Source of the DNA: JABDLF01 sp041609715 | GTDB taxonomy: Bacteria; Pseudomonadota; Gammaproteobacteria; Steroidobacterales; JABDLF01 | DNA: 21,122 nt | Assembly: GCA_041609715.1 (NCBI GenBank) | Contig: JBFIQI010000023.1 | Span: forward strand, 1-21,122 | Reading direction: 5' to 3' | In this document: piece after piece, positions 7,550-16,103 of the stretch | How positions within the stretch are numbered: position 1 is the first letter of the stretch | Layout of the letters: each line of letters opens with the position of its first letter | Made by a program: the position numbers and the translations under genes | The notes under the pieces: generated by a model | What the model saw: the letters and a program-made list of their open reading frames with translations, nothing else | The model's database searches: none | Told to the model about the DNA's origin: nothing

Positions 7550-8860
7550 TTGATCAAGCCACGCCAAACGCTTGGCAAGTACCGGATTGAAAGGCGAATC
7601 GCACGTGGACCATTGGCCAATGTTTACCAGGCCATGGACACGATTCACGGCAATCGCGTTGCCCTCAAGATTCCCCACCCGGATATCGACGACCCCCATA
7701 TCCTGGAGGATTTTCGCAAAGAAGTCCGACTGGCGTTCAAGCTCGAGCACCCCAATATCCTGCCGGTGCAGAACGCCGGCTACATTGACGGTTACTTTGT
7801 AATTGCCACGCCATTGGGCACCGGCACGCTGGGCGATCGCCTGGAAAGGCGGATGTCCTTGCAAACCGCAATGAACTTTGCCGAACAGGCCCTCGAGGCT
7901 GCGGCGTTTGCACACAGCAAGCGCATCATCCACTGCGATATCAAACCGGAGAACTACATCATGTTCCCGGATAACCGCCTCAAGCTCGGGGATTTCGGAT
8001 TTGCCCGTCGGATCGTGCGCTCCATCAAGGCCTCCGGATCCGGTACGCTGGGCTATATCGCGCCGGAACAAGCCATGGGCCGCCCAAGCTTTCATTCCGA
8101 TGTTTTTTCACTGGGACTCATCCTTTATCGGTTATTCTCCGGCAAGCTGCCCGAATGGCCATACGAGTGGCCACCGACGGGCTACAGCAGGTTGCGCGAT
8201 CGCCTGCAGCCGGAATTTGTGGAAATGATCCGCAAATCCATCGAAATCAGCCCTGCCGCACGCTTCAAAGACGCGGTCAGCCTGTTCGCAGCTTTTGAGC
8301 GCCTGAAGCGTCGCACGCGCAAACAAAAAGCCTCGGCAAAGAGGCAACCCCGTAATGGTGCCAAAAGCAGCAGTTGGCAAAAGGTACGCTGGAAAGAATT
8401 TCAGAGTCGATTCAAGAAAGAACTTGAAACTCACCAGCATTGCAAGCGCTGTGAAGGCCCCGTGGCAGAGAGCATGCAAAACTGTCCCTGGTGTGGCACT
8501 GAGCGGCCCGCCAGCAATGGCAACAGCTCTTTCCCGGCGCAATGTCCCCGCTGCCGGCGCGGCGTCAAGCTGGACTGGAATTATTGTGCCTGGTGCCATG
8601 GTCCGGGATTCCAGAAAGAAACCAATCGCAAATTTTCCGACAAGCGCTATAAAGCCAGGTGCGAGAACCCGCGCTGCGACCGACGGCAACTTATGCCATT
8701 TATGCGCTACTGCCCATGGTGTCGCACCAAGGTGCGGCGCAACTGGCAAATTCCCGGTACCCGCCATCGCTGCGGGGGCTGCGACTGGGGTATTGCCCGG
8801 GATTACTGGAACTTTTGCGCCTGGTGCCGGACCCGCGTGAAGCAGGCGCGGCCACGATGA
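7550..8860 (+). CDS. Ser/Thr protein kinase with four C-terminal zinc ribbons
   Basis: This is a 436-residue Hanks-type kinase (about 10-255), a basic linker (about 255-290) and a cysteine-rich tail. Catalytic residues are present: K40 (VALK), E58, D130/K132/N135 (HCDIKPEN), D148 (DFG) and APE at 171-173. Two features are unusual. The glycine loop keeps only one of three glycines (ARGPLANV), and HRD is HCD, a non-RD kinase that should not depend on activation-loop phosphorylation. The tail has four ribbons with 16 cysteines: C298/301/312/315, C332/335/346/349, C371/376/388/391 and C408/411/423/426, three of them ending in a variant of CAWC or CPWC. No membrane segment is seen. The start is TTG. 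The stop overlaps the phosphatase ATG by 4 bp, so the pair is translationally coupled. The ribbons may bind nucleic acid or a protein partner, or sense redox or zinc (inference). Confidence 0.93.
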   Translation: MIKPRQTLGKYRIERRIARGPLANVYQAMDTIHGNRVALKIPHPDIDDPHILEDFRKEVRLAFKLEHPNILPVQNAGYIDGYFVIATPLGTGTLGDRLERRMSLQTAMNFAEQALEAAAFAHSKRIIHCDIKPENYIMFPDNRLKLGDFGFARRIVRSIKASGSGTLGYIAPEQAMGRPSFHSDVFSLGLILYRLFSGKLPEWPYEWPPTGYSRLRDRLQPEFVEMIRKSIEISPAARFKDAVSLFAAFERLKRRTRKQKASAKRQPRNGAKSSSWQKVRWKEFQSRFKKELETHQHCKRCEGPVAESMQNCPWCGTERPASNGNSSFPAQCPRCRRGVKLDWNYCAWCHGPGFQKETNRKFSDKRYKARCENPRCDRRQLMPFMRYCPWCRTKVRRNWQIPGTRHRCGGCDWGIARDYWNFCAWCRTRVKQARPR

Positions 8861-9690
8861 CAGCCGACAATGGCAATCCTGCTGTGCTGGGATTTTTCGG
8901 TGACTCCGAATTTGTCGAGGGCGAAACCACCATCGATGGTTTTGAGATCTGCGGATTCTCGGCGCGCGGTCCGCACAAAAGCTCTGATAACGAGGACTCG
9001 GGCCTGGTCATGCCCTACGGCGAGGACGGCATCGTGCTGGCAGTCGCTGACGGTGCCGGCGGCCTTCCGGCCGGCCGCAAGGCATCCAACACGCTGTTGC
9101 AGACCTTCGTTGACTTACTCCCGGTGGCCGCAGCGGAATCAACCCCGATGCGCGTAGCAATCATCAGTGCCATCGAAGAAGGCAATCGACGCATCCAGGA
9201 ATTCAGCAACGGTTCTGCCACCACGCTGACGGTCGCAGGTGTCCAGCATGGCCGGCTACGGCATTACCAGGTTGGCGATTCGGTCGCCTACCTGCTAGGC
9301 CAGCGAGGCAGGGTAAAAACCCAGACAGTTCAGCACTCACCGGTAGGTTTTGCAGTAGAGGCGGGTTTTTTGGATGAGCAGGAGGCCATGACCCACGCTG
9401 ATCGTCATTATGTTTCCAATTTTGTCGGCATAGCGTCGATGCGCATCGATGTCAGTTCCGAGGTGAGCATCGCCGCCCGCGACACCATCTTGGTCGCCAG
9501 CGACGGGTTGTCGGATAACCTGCACCCCTCGGAAATCATCGACGTTGCCCGTGCCGGGCCGCTAAGAAATTGCCTTGAAGAACTGGGAGAAGCAAGCCTT
9601 ACCCGCATGACCATGCCGGAACCCGGTGCACCCTCCAAGGCCGATGATATTACGATTTTGCTGGCGCGACGCCATACTCGGCGCCGATAG
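8857..9690 (+). CDS. PP2C-family protein serine/threonine phosphatase
   Basis: This 277-residue metal-dependent phosphatase should reverse the neighbouring kinase. Motifs in order are DNED (D44-D47), ADGAGG with metal ligand D65, SATTL, VGDSVAYLL with D141, ASDGLSDN with D216, and ADDITILL with D263/D264. This is the full PP2C set at normal spacing. The start is the ATG in the ATGA overlap with the kinase stop. The frame is open further upstream, but that part runs through the kinase's zinc-ribbon codons and gives no domain. The first 30 residues, before the PP2C core, are acidic. The gene ends 4 bp from the convergent EAL gene, leaving no room for a normal terminator. Confidence 0.93.
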   Translation: MTADNGNPAVLGFFGDSEFVEGETTIDGFEICGFSARGPHKSSDNEDSGLVMPYGEDGIVLAVADGAGGLPAGRKASNTLLQTFVDLLPVAAAESTPMRVAIISAIEEGNRRIQEFSNGSATTLTVAGVQHGRLRHYQVGDSVAYLLGQRGRVKTQTVQHSPVGFAVEAGFLDEQEAMTHADRHYVSNFVGIASMRIDVSSEVSIAARDTILVASDGLSDNLHPSEIIDVARAGPLRNCLEELGEASLTRMTMPEPGAPSKADDITILLARRHTRRR

Positions 9691-9694
9691 AGAA

Positions 9695-12151
9695 TTACAT
9701 GCGGGTCAGTTGGCGTAGACGGATTTTTTGTGTCGCGGTGGCAACATCCTGGAAAGAAGCAGACGCCGATTGACTGGTGGCCGCCGAATAATCCAGTTCG
9801 TGCAATTTTTCGTCGACGCGCTTGAGGTACCACTCTATAAAGTCGTCTGCAGTCATCGGCCGGCTGATCAAGTAACCCTGCACAAGATCGCATCCGTAGG
9901 CGTCCAATAAGGCCCAGGCCTCTTCGGTTTCCAGGCCCTCGGCAACCACCTTCAAGCCCATGTTGTGGCCCAGGTTGATAGTCGACTTCACGATCAGAGC
10001 ATCGCCGCTCTTGGCCTTCAGCCCGAGAACAAAAGACTTGTCAATTTTTAGCTCGTCAACCGGCAGTTGCTTTAACAGGGCCAGCGATGACTGGCCGGTT
10101 CCGAAATCATCCAGCGACAGCCGCACGCCCAACGCCTTGAGCCTGCGCAGCACGCTGATCGCTACCTTGACGTCCTGCATGACGGCACTTTCGGTAATTT
10201 CCAGCACTACGCTGTCAGGATCCACCATGTAGTAACTGAGAATATGTGCGACCTTGTCGGGCAGGCCATCGTTGAACAGGTCATTAGCAGAAAGATTGAT
10301 AGCGGTTGAAACATCCAGTCCTTCGCTGGACCACTTGCGGCTTTGCTGGATAACCGTCTTGAGAGCAAAATCTGTCAGCATGCTTATGTTGCCGGCCTGT
10401 TCCAGCAATGGAATAAACTCGTCGGGCGGCAGGTAACCAAGCTGCGGATGGTTCCAGCGCACCAGCGCTTCGACCTGGTTGGCACGCCCGGTGCGCATAG
10501 ATACCTTGGGCTGATAAAGCACGTGCAGCTGGTTTTCCTTTATGGCGGTCTCCAGGTCGCTGATGATGGCCAGCTCCCGCAAATGCTCCTCGTCCTGACC
10601 AGGCTCGTAGACCATCACCTTCTGACCCAGCTTGCGAGCTTCCTTGAGGGCAACTTTGGTGCGATGTAGCAGTGTGTCGGGAGTGTCACAATGCTGCGGG
10701 TACAAAGCCATACCCGCAAACAGCTTGAGATTGACACGGCGATCCTTCAGCTTGATCTCGGCTTCCAGAGAAGTTGCCAGGAACTCGGCCAGATGCGGCG
10801 CCAGCTTTTCATCGGCATCCTCCATGATCACCAGGAATTTGTCGGAACTGTAGCGTGCCACGGTATCCGACACCCTGATATTGGATGACAGGCGCCGTGC
10901 GACCTCCTTGAGAATGGCATCTTCGTTCTCGATTCCCAGCGTGCTGTTTTCCTTGAACTGGGTCAGATCAATCAGAATTGTCGCGACGGTGGTGCCGGTT
11001 TGCGCCGCTCTCTCGAATGCCAGGTTGAGCTTGCTTTTCACGGCGCTGCGATCCACCAGTCCGGTCAGCTTGTCGCGCTCAGCCTGACTGGCAATTTCAT
11101 ATTCGCGTTCAGCGATGCCCTGCTGCATGCGATTAAAGGTCCTGGCCAGCAACCCAATTTCGTCCTCACCACCGATCGGGAGCGACTTGGAATATTCGCC
11201 TCGTTCTATTCTGCGCGCAGCTTCCAGCAGGGCCCGCACCGGTTTGCGGGAGCTGCGCACGATGAGAACGGCAACCGTCGCGGCCAGCAGAATGAGTACC
11301 AATGACAGCATCACCAGGCGAATCTTCATTGATTCGTAGGGGACAAGCGCTGCGCTGATGGAGGCCTGAAAAACCGCCTGGACCGGGTGAGAAACCATGC
11401 CAGGCAGTGCCACTACGCGCATCAGATTGCCACCCTGGGAATCGACGGCGTTGCCATCACTGCCGGCTTGATTGCTAATCCGGCGCATGAACAGCACCGT
11501 GGACTTTTCGGCAAGGGTGGTGGCAAAAAACGCCTCGCTGGCATGATCCGCTTCCGACCAGAAGGAAACATCCAGGCTGGTCATGGCTTTGATTTCCGTG
11601 GCGAGGGCCGTGTCGAAATCGTAACCCAGTACCAGCCAGGCCGAGGGATCAAGCCGTTCAGCCTTGACGAATGCCAGTTGATAAGGTCTTTCCGCTATCA
11701 TGATGGCGACCAGGAAATGCGGCACCTGCGCCTTATTGGCCAGCAAGTCTGCCAATAAAGCGCGTTTTTCAGCGGCCACGAAACTGTGATCGCTCGCCAC
11801 CACATCGCCATTTTGATTAACCAGCAAGGCGATATCTGCCTGCACACTGTTGGCACCTGCCTGCAGTGCCTCGCCAAGTCGCCGCACGTCTCGCGCGCTC
11901 AGTTGGCCAGAGTACTCGGGACTGGCTGCAATTTTATGCGCGATATTTACCAGGCGCTCATGTCGCACATCCACCAGCGAGCGGAAGTACTTTTCACCTA
12001 TTTTCAGACGATCACTGAGTTCCTCGACGACGTGTTGCTTGGTGGAACTCAGAACCGTCGTAATGGTTGCGAATTGCGCCAACGCGATGACGCCGATCAT
12101 CAGGATCAGGAGCTTGTCCCGCAGGCTGACTCGCTTGACGCTCAATTTCAT
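9695..12151 (-). CDS. Membrane sensor with HAMP, degenerate GGDEF and intact EAL (c-di-GMP phosphodiesterase)
   Basis: This 818-residue inner-membrane protein has a helix at about 12-34, a periplasmic sensor region (35-277, probably Cache-like), a second helix (278-299), HAMP (about 300-352), GGDEF (about 358-515) and EAL (about 525-775). The GGDEF signature is SSDKF (435-439), so cyclase activity is not expected. The EAL site is complete: E561, N619, E651, D681/D682 in DDFGTG, K702, E738 and Q758. It should hydrolyse c-di-GMP to pGpG in response to a periplasmic signal. The ATG at 12151 is chosen because the N-terminal helix follows directly. The frame is open 33 codons further upstream, but those codons look non-coding. 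A c-di-GMP riboswitch elsewhere in this window shows that the same second messenger is read by this cell. Confidence 0.93.
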   Translation of the reverse strand: MKLSVKRVSLRDKLLILMIGVIALAQFATITTVLSSTKQHVVEELSDRLKIGEKYFRSLVDVRHERLVNIAHKIAASPEYSGQLSARDVRRLGEALQAGANSVQADIALLVNQNGDVVASDHSFVAAEKRALLADLLANKAQVPHFLVAIMIAERPYQLAFVKAERLDPSAWLVLGYDFDTALATEIKAMTSLDVSFWSEADHASEAFFATTLAEKSTVLFMRRISNQAGSDGNAVDSQGGNLMRVVALPGMVSHPVQAVFQASISAALVPYESMKIRLVMLSLVLILLAATVAVLIVRSSRKPVRALLEAARRIERGEYSKSLPIGGEDEIGLLARTFNRMQQGIAEREYEIASQAERDKLTGLVDRSAVKSKLNLAFERAAQTGTTVATILIDLTQFKENSTLGIENEDAILKEVARRLSSNIRVSDTVARYSSDKFLVIMEDADEKLAPHLAEFLATSLEAEIKLKDRRVNLKLFAGMALYPQHCDTPDTLLHRTKVALKEARKLGQKVMVYEPGQDEEHLRELAIISDLETAIKENQLHVLYQPKVSMRTGRANQVEALVRWNHPQLGYLPPDEFIPLLEQAGNISMLTDFALKTVIQQSRKWSSEGLDVSTAINLSANDLFNDGLPDKVAHILSYYMVDPDSVVLEITESAVMQDVKVAISVLRRLKALGVRLSLDDFGTGQSSLALLKQLPVDELKIDKSFVLGLKAKSGDALIVKSTINLGHNMGLKVVAEGLETEEAWALLDAYGCDLVQGYLISRPMTADDFIEWYLKRVDEKLHELDYSAATSQSASASFQDVATATQKIRLRQLTRM

Positions 12152-12416
12152 GCAAGATGTCTCGCAGTTTCGGACCCGTAACGCACTTGGCGCGCCACAG
12201 CCATGACGAAAACTTTGACCAGGCGGCAATAGCAGGTACCGCCGGCACATTGAACATAAGCGTATCGGGAGTGGGGCTTTTGCGGTGTGACCGATTGCTC
12301 AAATCACCGAACCGGCGGGCAGAAAACTCGCGCTCCTGAGTGCTGCCCAGAATCTTGGCTTTTTACATATCTGCGGCAGGCATGTGAGACCTGCGTCACA
12401 GTCGTGCAGCACAAAT
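12152..12416. other. Intergenic region between the EAL gene and chaC
   Basis: This 265-bp region should hold the promoter of the EAL gene, but I see no convincing -35/-10 pair. GGGCAG (12317-12322) and CTGCCC (12343-12348) could form a stem with a smaller CTC/GAG pairing inside. A CTTTTT run at 12358-12363 follows at some distance on the plus strand. No gene reads toward it on that strand, so a terminator role is doubtful. A minus-strand frame from a TTG at 12302 overlaps the EAL gene start and was not accepted. Confidence 0.4.
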
Positions 12417-12944
12417 TTACATTTGCTTCAGCCAGCAGGCGATTCTGCGCACGTGCAATTCGCTGGTGCCGAGGTTCTGGAGTCGTTCGAACAGGTGCAA
12501 AAAGTATTCAACGTTGGTACCACTGGGCCCGCGACAACTGGCAATGTGCCTTGCCAGTTCCGGGTAGGTCGCGGGACCCAAAAAATCAGGATTGCCGGGA
12601 CCGGCAATCCAGGTAACTGCATTGGCAGACCGTCCGTCAGCCAAACTGATAGGCAGCGTATGCTGCTGGTATCCACCCTGCTCGCGCACGTCGAGCTGGG
12701 CGAGGATCGACGCCCTCGCCGCGTCAGGCAGTCTGAAAGCGTATCCGCGACAGCGTGCGTTGTGCCTGCGAATCAGCGTGACAACCCGGCCCGGCCAGCG
12801 GCGGGTTCCGCGGTGATCCGGCGAGCCTTGCCAAAAGCGTCGGGCCCAACCCTCCAGGCTGGCCGGGACCTTCTCGATCCATTCGAAACCCGGCCGCCAT
12901 AACAGCGAGCCGTAGCCAAAAACCCAACAAGATGTTTCAGGCAT
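12417..12944 (-). CDS. chaC: ChaC-type glutathione-specific gamma-glutamylcyclotransferase
   Basis: This 175-residue cytosolic enzyme cleaves glutathione to 5-oxoproline and Cys-Gly. The N-terminal substrate loop is FGYGSLLWRPGF (YGSLLW at 11-16). WQGSPDHRGTRRWPGRVVTL (38-57) is the ChaC signature. E88 in DVREQGGY is the catalytic glutamate. The length is near the family's usual 180-230 residues. Its ATG lies 8 bp inside the end of the permease gene, so it is probably translated by coupling. It can link to thiol turnover or stress; no regulatory site is visible. Confidence 0.93.
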   Translation of the reverse strand: MPETSCWVFGYGSLLWRPGFEWIEKVPASLEGWARRFWQGSPDHRGTRRWPGRVVTLIRRHNARCRGYAFRLPDAARASILAQLDVREQGGYQQHTLPISLADGRSANAVTWIAGPGNPDFLGPATYPELARHIASCRGPSGTNVEYFLHLFERLQNLGTSELHVRRIACWLKQM

Positions 12945-14016
12945 CGCTGCCCGCGCTTGTCACTCCTGCCTGGGCACTGCGGGGCCAGGCTCTGACTACC
13001 GCGTTGATGACAGTCGCCAGCGGTATGGCAAAAAACACGCCCCAGAATCCCCACAGTCCGCCGAAAAACAGAATTGCCACAATGATGGCGACCGGATGCA
13101 GATTCACTGCTTCGCTAAACAGCAGCGGCGCCAGCAGATTGCCGTCCAGAGCCTGGATTACGCCGTATGCAATCAACACATAGTAGAAGCTGGCACTGAC
13201 GCCCCACTGGGAATACGCCACCAGCGCAACCGGAATGGTCACGACCGCCGCACCCACGTAAGGAATCAGGACTGATAACCCGGTGATGACGGACAACAGC
13301 ACCGCGTACTGAATGCCGAGAATTCGAAATACCGTGTAGGAAACCATGCCAACGATGATGATCTCGTAAATTTTGCCGCGCACGTAATTGCCAATCTGAT
13401 CATTCACTTCCGCCCAGACCTGGTTGGTGAGTTGGCGATCCGGCGGCAGGAAGCTGGTCAACCACTGGACAATATGCTCCTTGTCCCTGACCAAAAAGAA
13501 AACCATCAAAGGCACGAGAATCAGGTAAACAATTATGGTAATCAGCGTCACCAGCGAGGTTACGGAATAGCTCAACGCTCTCTGCCCGATACCGATCAGC
13601 TCAGATCCCAGCGTACTCATAAAATCTCGTACCTGGACCTCGGTAAGAAAGGTCGGATACTGACTGGGCAGTTGCAGGAGCAGTTTTTGCGCCTCGGAAA
13701 TCATGCCCGGTATCTGCTGAAACAACTGCGTCATCTGGCGAAACAGCAGCGGCAGCAGTCCAAAGGCGAGGACCAGCAGGAATGCCATGAAAGCCAGGAA
13801 GATGATGATGACCGCGGCCAGATGCGGCATTCCCAGATTTTCCAGTCTCTGTACGATCCCCTGCAGCAGGTAAGCCAGGACGATAGCCGCGATGACCGGC
13901 GCCAGCATATCGCCGAACAGGTAAATCGCGGCAGTGAGCCCCAGCAGCAGCATGGTGAGAATCACCACCTGCGGGTTGGAAAAATTCTTGCGGAACCAGT
14001 TACTCAGAAATTCCAT
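12937..14016 (-). CDS. AI-2E / PerM-family membrane transporter
   Basis: This 359-residue polytopic inner-membrane protein has about eight helices: paired N-terminal helices (about 18-60), a helix near 68-88, a long loop with amphipathic segments (about 95-145), then four or five helices to about 340. The family core is visible in IPYVGAAVV and in the conserved run ending NLLAPLLF. Members include TqsA (AI-2 export) and PerM; the substrate cannot be read from sequence. The ATG at 14016 has GGAAG just upstream and is preferred over a TTG six codons earlier. It overlaps chaC by 8 bp and follows the amidohydrolase gene by 63 bp. Confidence 0.92.
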   Translation of the reverse strand: MEFLSNWFRKNFSNPQVVILTMLLLGLTAAIYLFGDMLAPVIAAIVLAYLLQGIVQRLENLGMPHLAAVIIIFLAFMAFLLVLAFGLLPLLFRQMTQLFQQIPGMISEAQKLLLQLPSQYPTFLTEVQVRDFMSTLGSELIGIGQRALSYSVTSLVTLITIIVYLILVPLMVFFLVRDKEHIVQWLTSFLPPDRQLTNQVWAEVNDQIGNYVRGKIYEIIIVGMVSYTVFRILGIQYAVLLSVITGLSVLIPYVGAAVVTIPVALVAYSQWGVSASFYYVLIAYGVIQALDGNLLAPLLFSEAVNLHPVAIIVAILFFGGLWGFWGVFFAIPLATVINAVVRAWPRSAQAGVTSAGSDA

Positions 14017-14079
14017 TTGGCTTCCGGCCGGCAATGCAACACACAGAGCTTAACAGTGCCCGGCCCCCCACGGGTATTA

Positions 14080-15792
14080 TCACGGCTTATCGCCCCGAAA
14101 GACCGGCTCTCCTGCCAGCCAGGTCTCGGCAACCTTGACCTGCCACAGGTCGCCGACGGACATCTCGAAGGGGTTCTGCTCCAGCAAGATAAAGTCGGCC
14201 CACTGGCCCGGACTCAGACTACCGACCCGGCTTTCGTCGCCGGCGGCATAGGCTGCGTCGCGCGTAAAAGCACAGAACGCCGCTGCCAGGCTGATAGCCT
14301 CGTCTTTCCGCCACCCTCCCAGGGGATTACCCGAGCGGTCCGCGCGGGTAACCGCCGCATGCAGCCCAAAAAACGGATTGACCGGTTCCACCGGGAAATC
14401 GCTGCCAAAGGCAAGCCTGGCCCCTGAATTTTGCAGGCTTTGCCAGGCATAAGCGCCCTCCAGCCTCCTGGGATCCAGCCTTTCCTCGGCCATCCACATG
14501 TCGCTGGTGGCATGCACGGGTTGCATCGAGGCTATGACGCCCAGCTGCGCAAACCGCCCAATGTCGTCGGGTGCGAGCACCTGGGCGTGTTCGATGCGGT
14601 TGCGCAACGGTGACGGTTCACCGCCCTGGGCCTCTGCCAGCGCATCCAGCGCCACCCTGTTTGCGCGATCACCGATGGCGTGAATGGCGGCCTGAAACCC
14701 CCGTTCATTGGCCTTCTGAATGCGGGCTGCGAGCTGGGACTCACTCAGAAACAGCAGACCGCTGGTCTCGGGGCGATCTTCATAAGGCTCCAGCAAAGCC
14801 GCCCCCCTGCTGCCAAGGGCCCCGTCCGCGTAAATCTTGACGGCATCGATACTGAGGCGGTCCTCGTACAGGCCGTGCTCCGGCATTTTCTGGCTGGCCA
14901 GATTGGCATCGACGTCACTGAGCATGGCGGCAATGCGAAGACTCAGGCCACCTTGCTGACCCAGCTCTCGCAAGGCCTGCAACTCCTCGAAATCCATGCC
15001 AGCCTCGTGAACCCCCGTCAGACCTTTGGAGTTCGCCTCGCGAATTGCGATCCGATAGGCTTCGACGATTTCATTCCGGCTTGGCGAGGGAATCAGGTGC
15101 GTGACCAGGGCCTCCGCGTTATCCACCAGTATTCCCGTCGGTGTGCCGGACGCATCCACCACGATTTCACCGCCCGGGGGCGCCACCGAGGCGGCGTCGA
15201 TGCCGGCTCGTTCAAGCGCCGTTGAATTGACCCATAGCGCATGCCCGTCAACCCGTTCCAGGACCACCGGGCGATCCTTAACGATCACGTCCAGGTCTGC
15301 GGCTTGCGGAAACTCCTTTACCGGCCACAGCATCTGGTTCCAGCCACGCCCCACAATCCACGCATCCCCCGGATGCGACTTGGCCCAGACCCTGAGCTTG
15401 TCCTGGACTGCCTCCAGACTGGTGAGTCCTGTGAGTTGTAACTGCTGGCGGGACTGGCCAAGTAACAGCAAATGGGCATGGGCATCGATCAATCCCGGCC
15501 AGAGGGTCCTGCCTTTGCCGTCGATAAGCCGTGCCGGATCTGGGAATTCCCGGCATTTTTCACCCCGGCATAACACGCGTCCCGTCGCATCGAACTGCAG
15601 CTGGTCAAAACGCTCGATGGCCCCGCTTGCGCAGGCATAACCGGCGACATTATTGACGGCAGTTTGGCCGCCAGACTCGGTGCAGCCGGCGACCCCCAGA
15701 GTCAACGTCACGATCCCGAGTATCGAAGCCCGGCGAGACCATGGACTTACGCCAGGTATTATGTTAAAAAACCAATGCTTTAGAGAAAACAT
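14080..15792 (-). CDS. YtcJ-type amidohydrolase, putative lipoprotein
   Basis: This 570-residue metal-dependent hydrolase of the amidohydrolase_3 family begins with a hydrophobic segment (about 23-36) and a lipobox ending GVAGC, with C37 as the lipidation site. It should be anchored in an envelope membrane. Metal-site residues are H105/H107 (DAHAH), the lysine in KIYADGALGS, histidines in AIHAIGD and RIEHAQ, and the aspartate in GSDFP. The family contains N-acyl amino acid and amide hydrolases; the substrate here is unknown. The ATG at 15792 gives a long n-region of about 22 residues. Upstream starts to 15888 are antisense to the divergent small gene and were rejected. The Shine-Dalgarno is weak, so the start remains uncertain. 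Confidence 0.9.
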   Translation of the reverse strand: MFSLKHWFFNIIPGVSPWSRRASILGIVTLTLGVAGCTESGGQTAVNNVAGYACASGAIERFDQLQFDATGRVLCRGEKCREFPDPARLIDGKGRTLWPGLIDAHAHLLLLGQSRQQLQLTGLTSLEAVQDKLRVWAKSHPGDAWIVGRGWNQMLWPVKEFPQAADLDVIVKDRPVVLERVDGHALWVNSTALERAGIDAASVAPPGGEIVVDASGTPTGILVDNAEALVTHLIPSPSRNEIVEAYRIAIREANSKGLTGVHEAGMDFEELQALRELGQQGGLSLRIAAMLSDVDANLASQKMPEHGLYEDRLSIDAVKIYADGALGSRGAALLEPYEDRPETSGLLFLSESQLAARIQKANERGFQAAIHAIGDRANRVALDALAEAQGGEPSPLRNRIEHAQVLAPDDIGRFAQLGVIASMQPVHATSDMWMAEERLDPRRLEGAYAWQSLQNSGARLAFGSDFPVEPVNPFFGLHAAVTRADRSGNPLGGWRKDEAISLAAAFCAFTRDAAYAAGDESRVGSLSPGQWADFILLEQNPFEMSVGDLWQVKVAETWLAGEPVFRGDKP

Positions 15793-15843
15793 ATATTTAT
15801 TATTCACTTGCGGTCCATTTTTCGAATTAAGTTGAAAAATATT
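15793..15843. promoter_or_regulatory. AT-rich divergent promoter region
   Basis: These 51 bp separate the amidohydrolase (-) from the small gene (+) and are far more AT-rich than the surroundings, including ATATATTTATTATTC just at the left edge. TATTAT (15798-15803) could serve as a -10 for the plus-strand gene, but no clear -35 is present. Both genes must be expressed from here or through their coding ends. Confidence 0.4.
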
Positions 15844-16071
15844 ATGGAAGACTACTTTCATTTGAACCTGAAGAAATTCGCAGCTCAAGCCGGCCGCAAA
15901 CAGCGAGACAGTGGCATTGAGACCACGAGCATGCCTCGCCCAGCAGCCGAAGACAAAGCTCCTGGCGGGGCTGTGCGCGAGCTGGCATTGAGCGAACCGG
16001 TAGCGGTCGACGACAACAGCGATCCCTACAACTCTACCGGCAGGTTCAATTTAAAAGACGCCGACTGGTAA
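15844..16071 (+). CDS. Small unknown protein ending in DPYNSTGRFNLKDADW
   Basis: This is a 75-residue soluble protein with a basic helical start (EDYFHLNLKKFAAQAGRKQR), a low-complexity acidic middle and an aromatic C-terminal motif DPYNSTGRFNLKDADW. The sharp, ordered C-terminus after a disordered stretch suggests a short binding motif. I recognise no family. It is divergent from the amidohydrolase. The ATG lacks a clear Shine-Dalgarno; a TTG at 15808 would add 12 residues. A hairpin follows the stop by 15 bp. Confidence 0.65.
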   Translation: MEDYFHLNLKKFAAQAGRKQRDSGIETTSMPRPAAEDKAPGGAVRELALSEPVAVDDNSDPYNSTGRFNLKDADW

Positions 16072-16086
16072 CTTCCGGCGGCGCCG

Positions 16087-16103
16087 CAGTGGTTTTACCA
16101 CTG
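16087..16103 (+). terminator. Hairpin after the small gene, possible terminator
   Basis: CAGTGGT (16087-16093) and ACCACTG (16097-16103) form a perfect 7-bp stem with a TTT loop, beginning 15 bp after the TAA. No U-tract follows, so it is at best a weak or factor-assisted terminator, or an mRNA-stabilising 3' stem. Confidence 0.35.

Noticed and set aside
7264..9690. Kinase/phosphatase pair as the PpkA/PppA module of a type VI secretion system
   Set aside because: No FHA protein or any T6SS structural gene is nearby, and the kinase lacks the PpkA layout with a membrane helix.
12240..12300. Possible second GEMM riboswitch before the EAL gene (CCGCAAAAGCCCC on the minus strand)
   Set aside because: The conserved GGGCAAACC core, GAAA tetraloop and GUUACC joint are all missing.
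12012..12302. 96-residue minus-strand frame upstream of and overlapping the EAL gene
   Set aside because: TTG start without ribosome binding site, about 140 bp overlap in another frame with a certain gene, and no recognisable domain.
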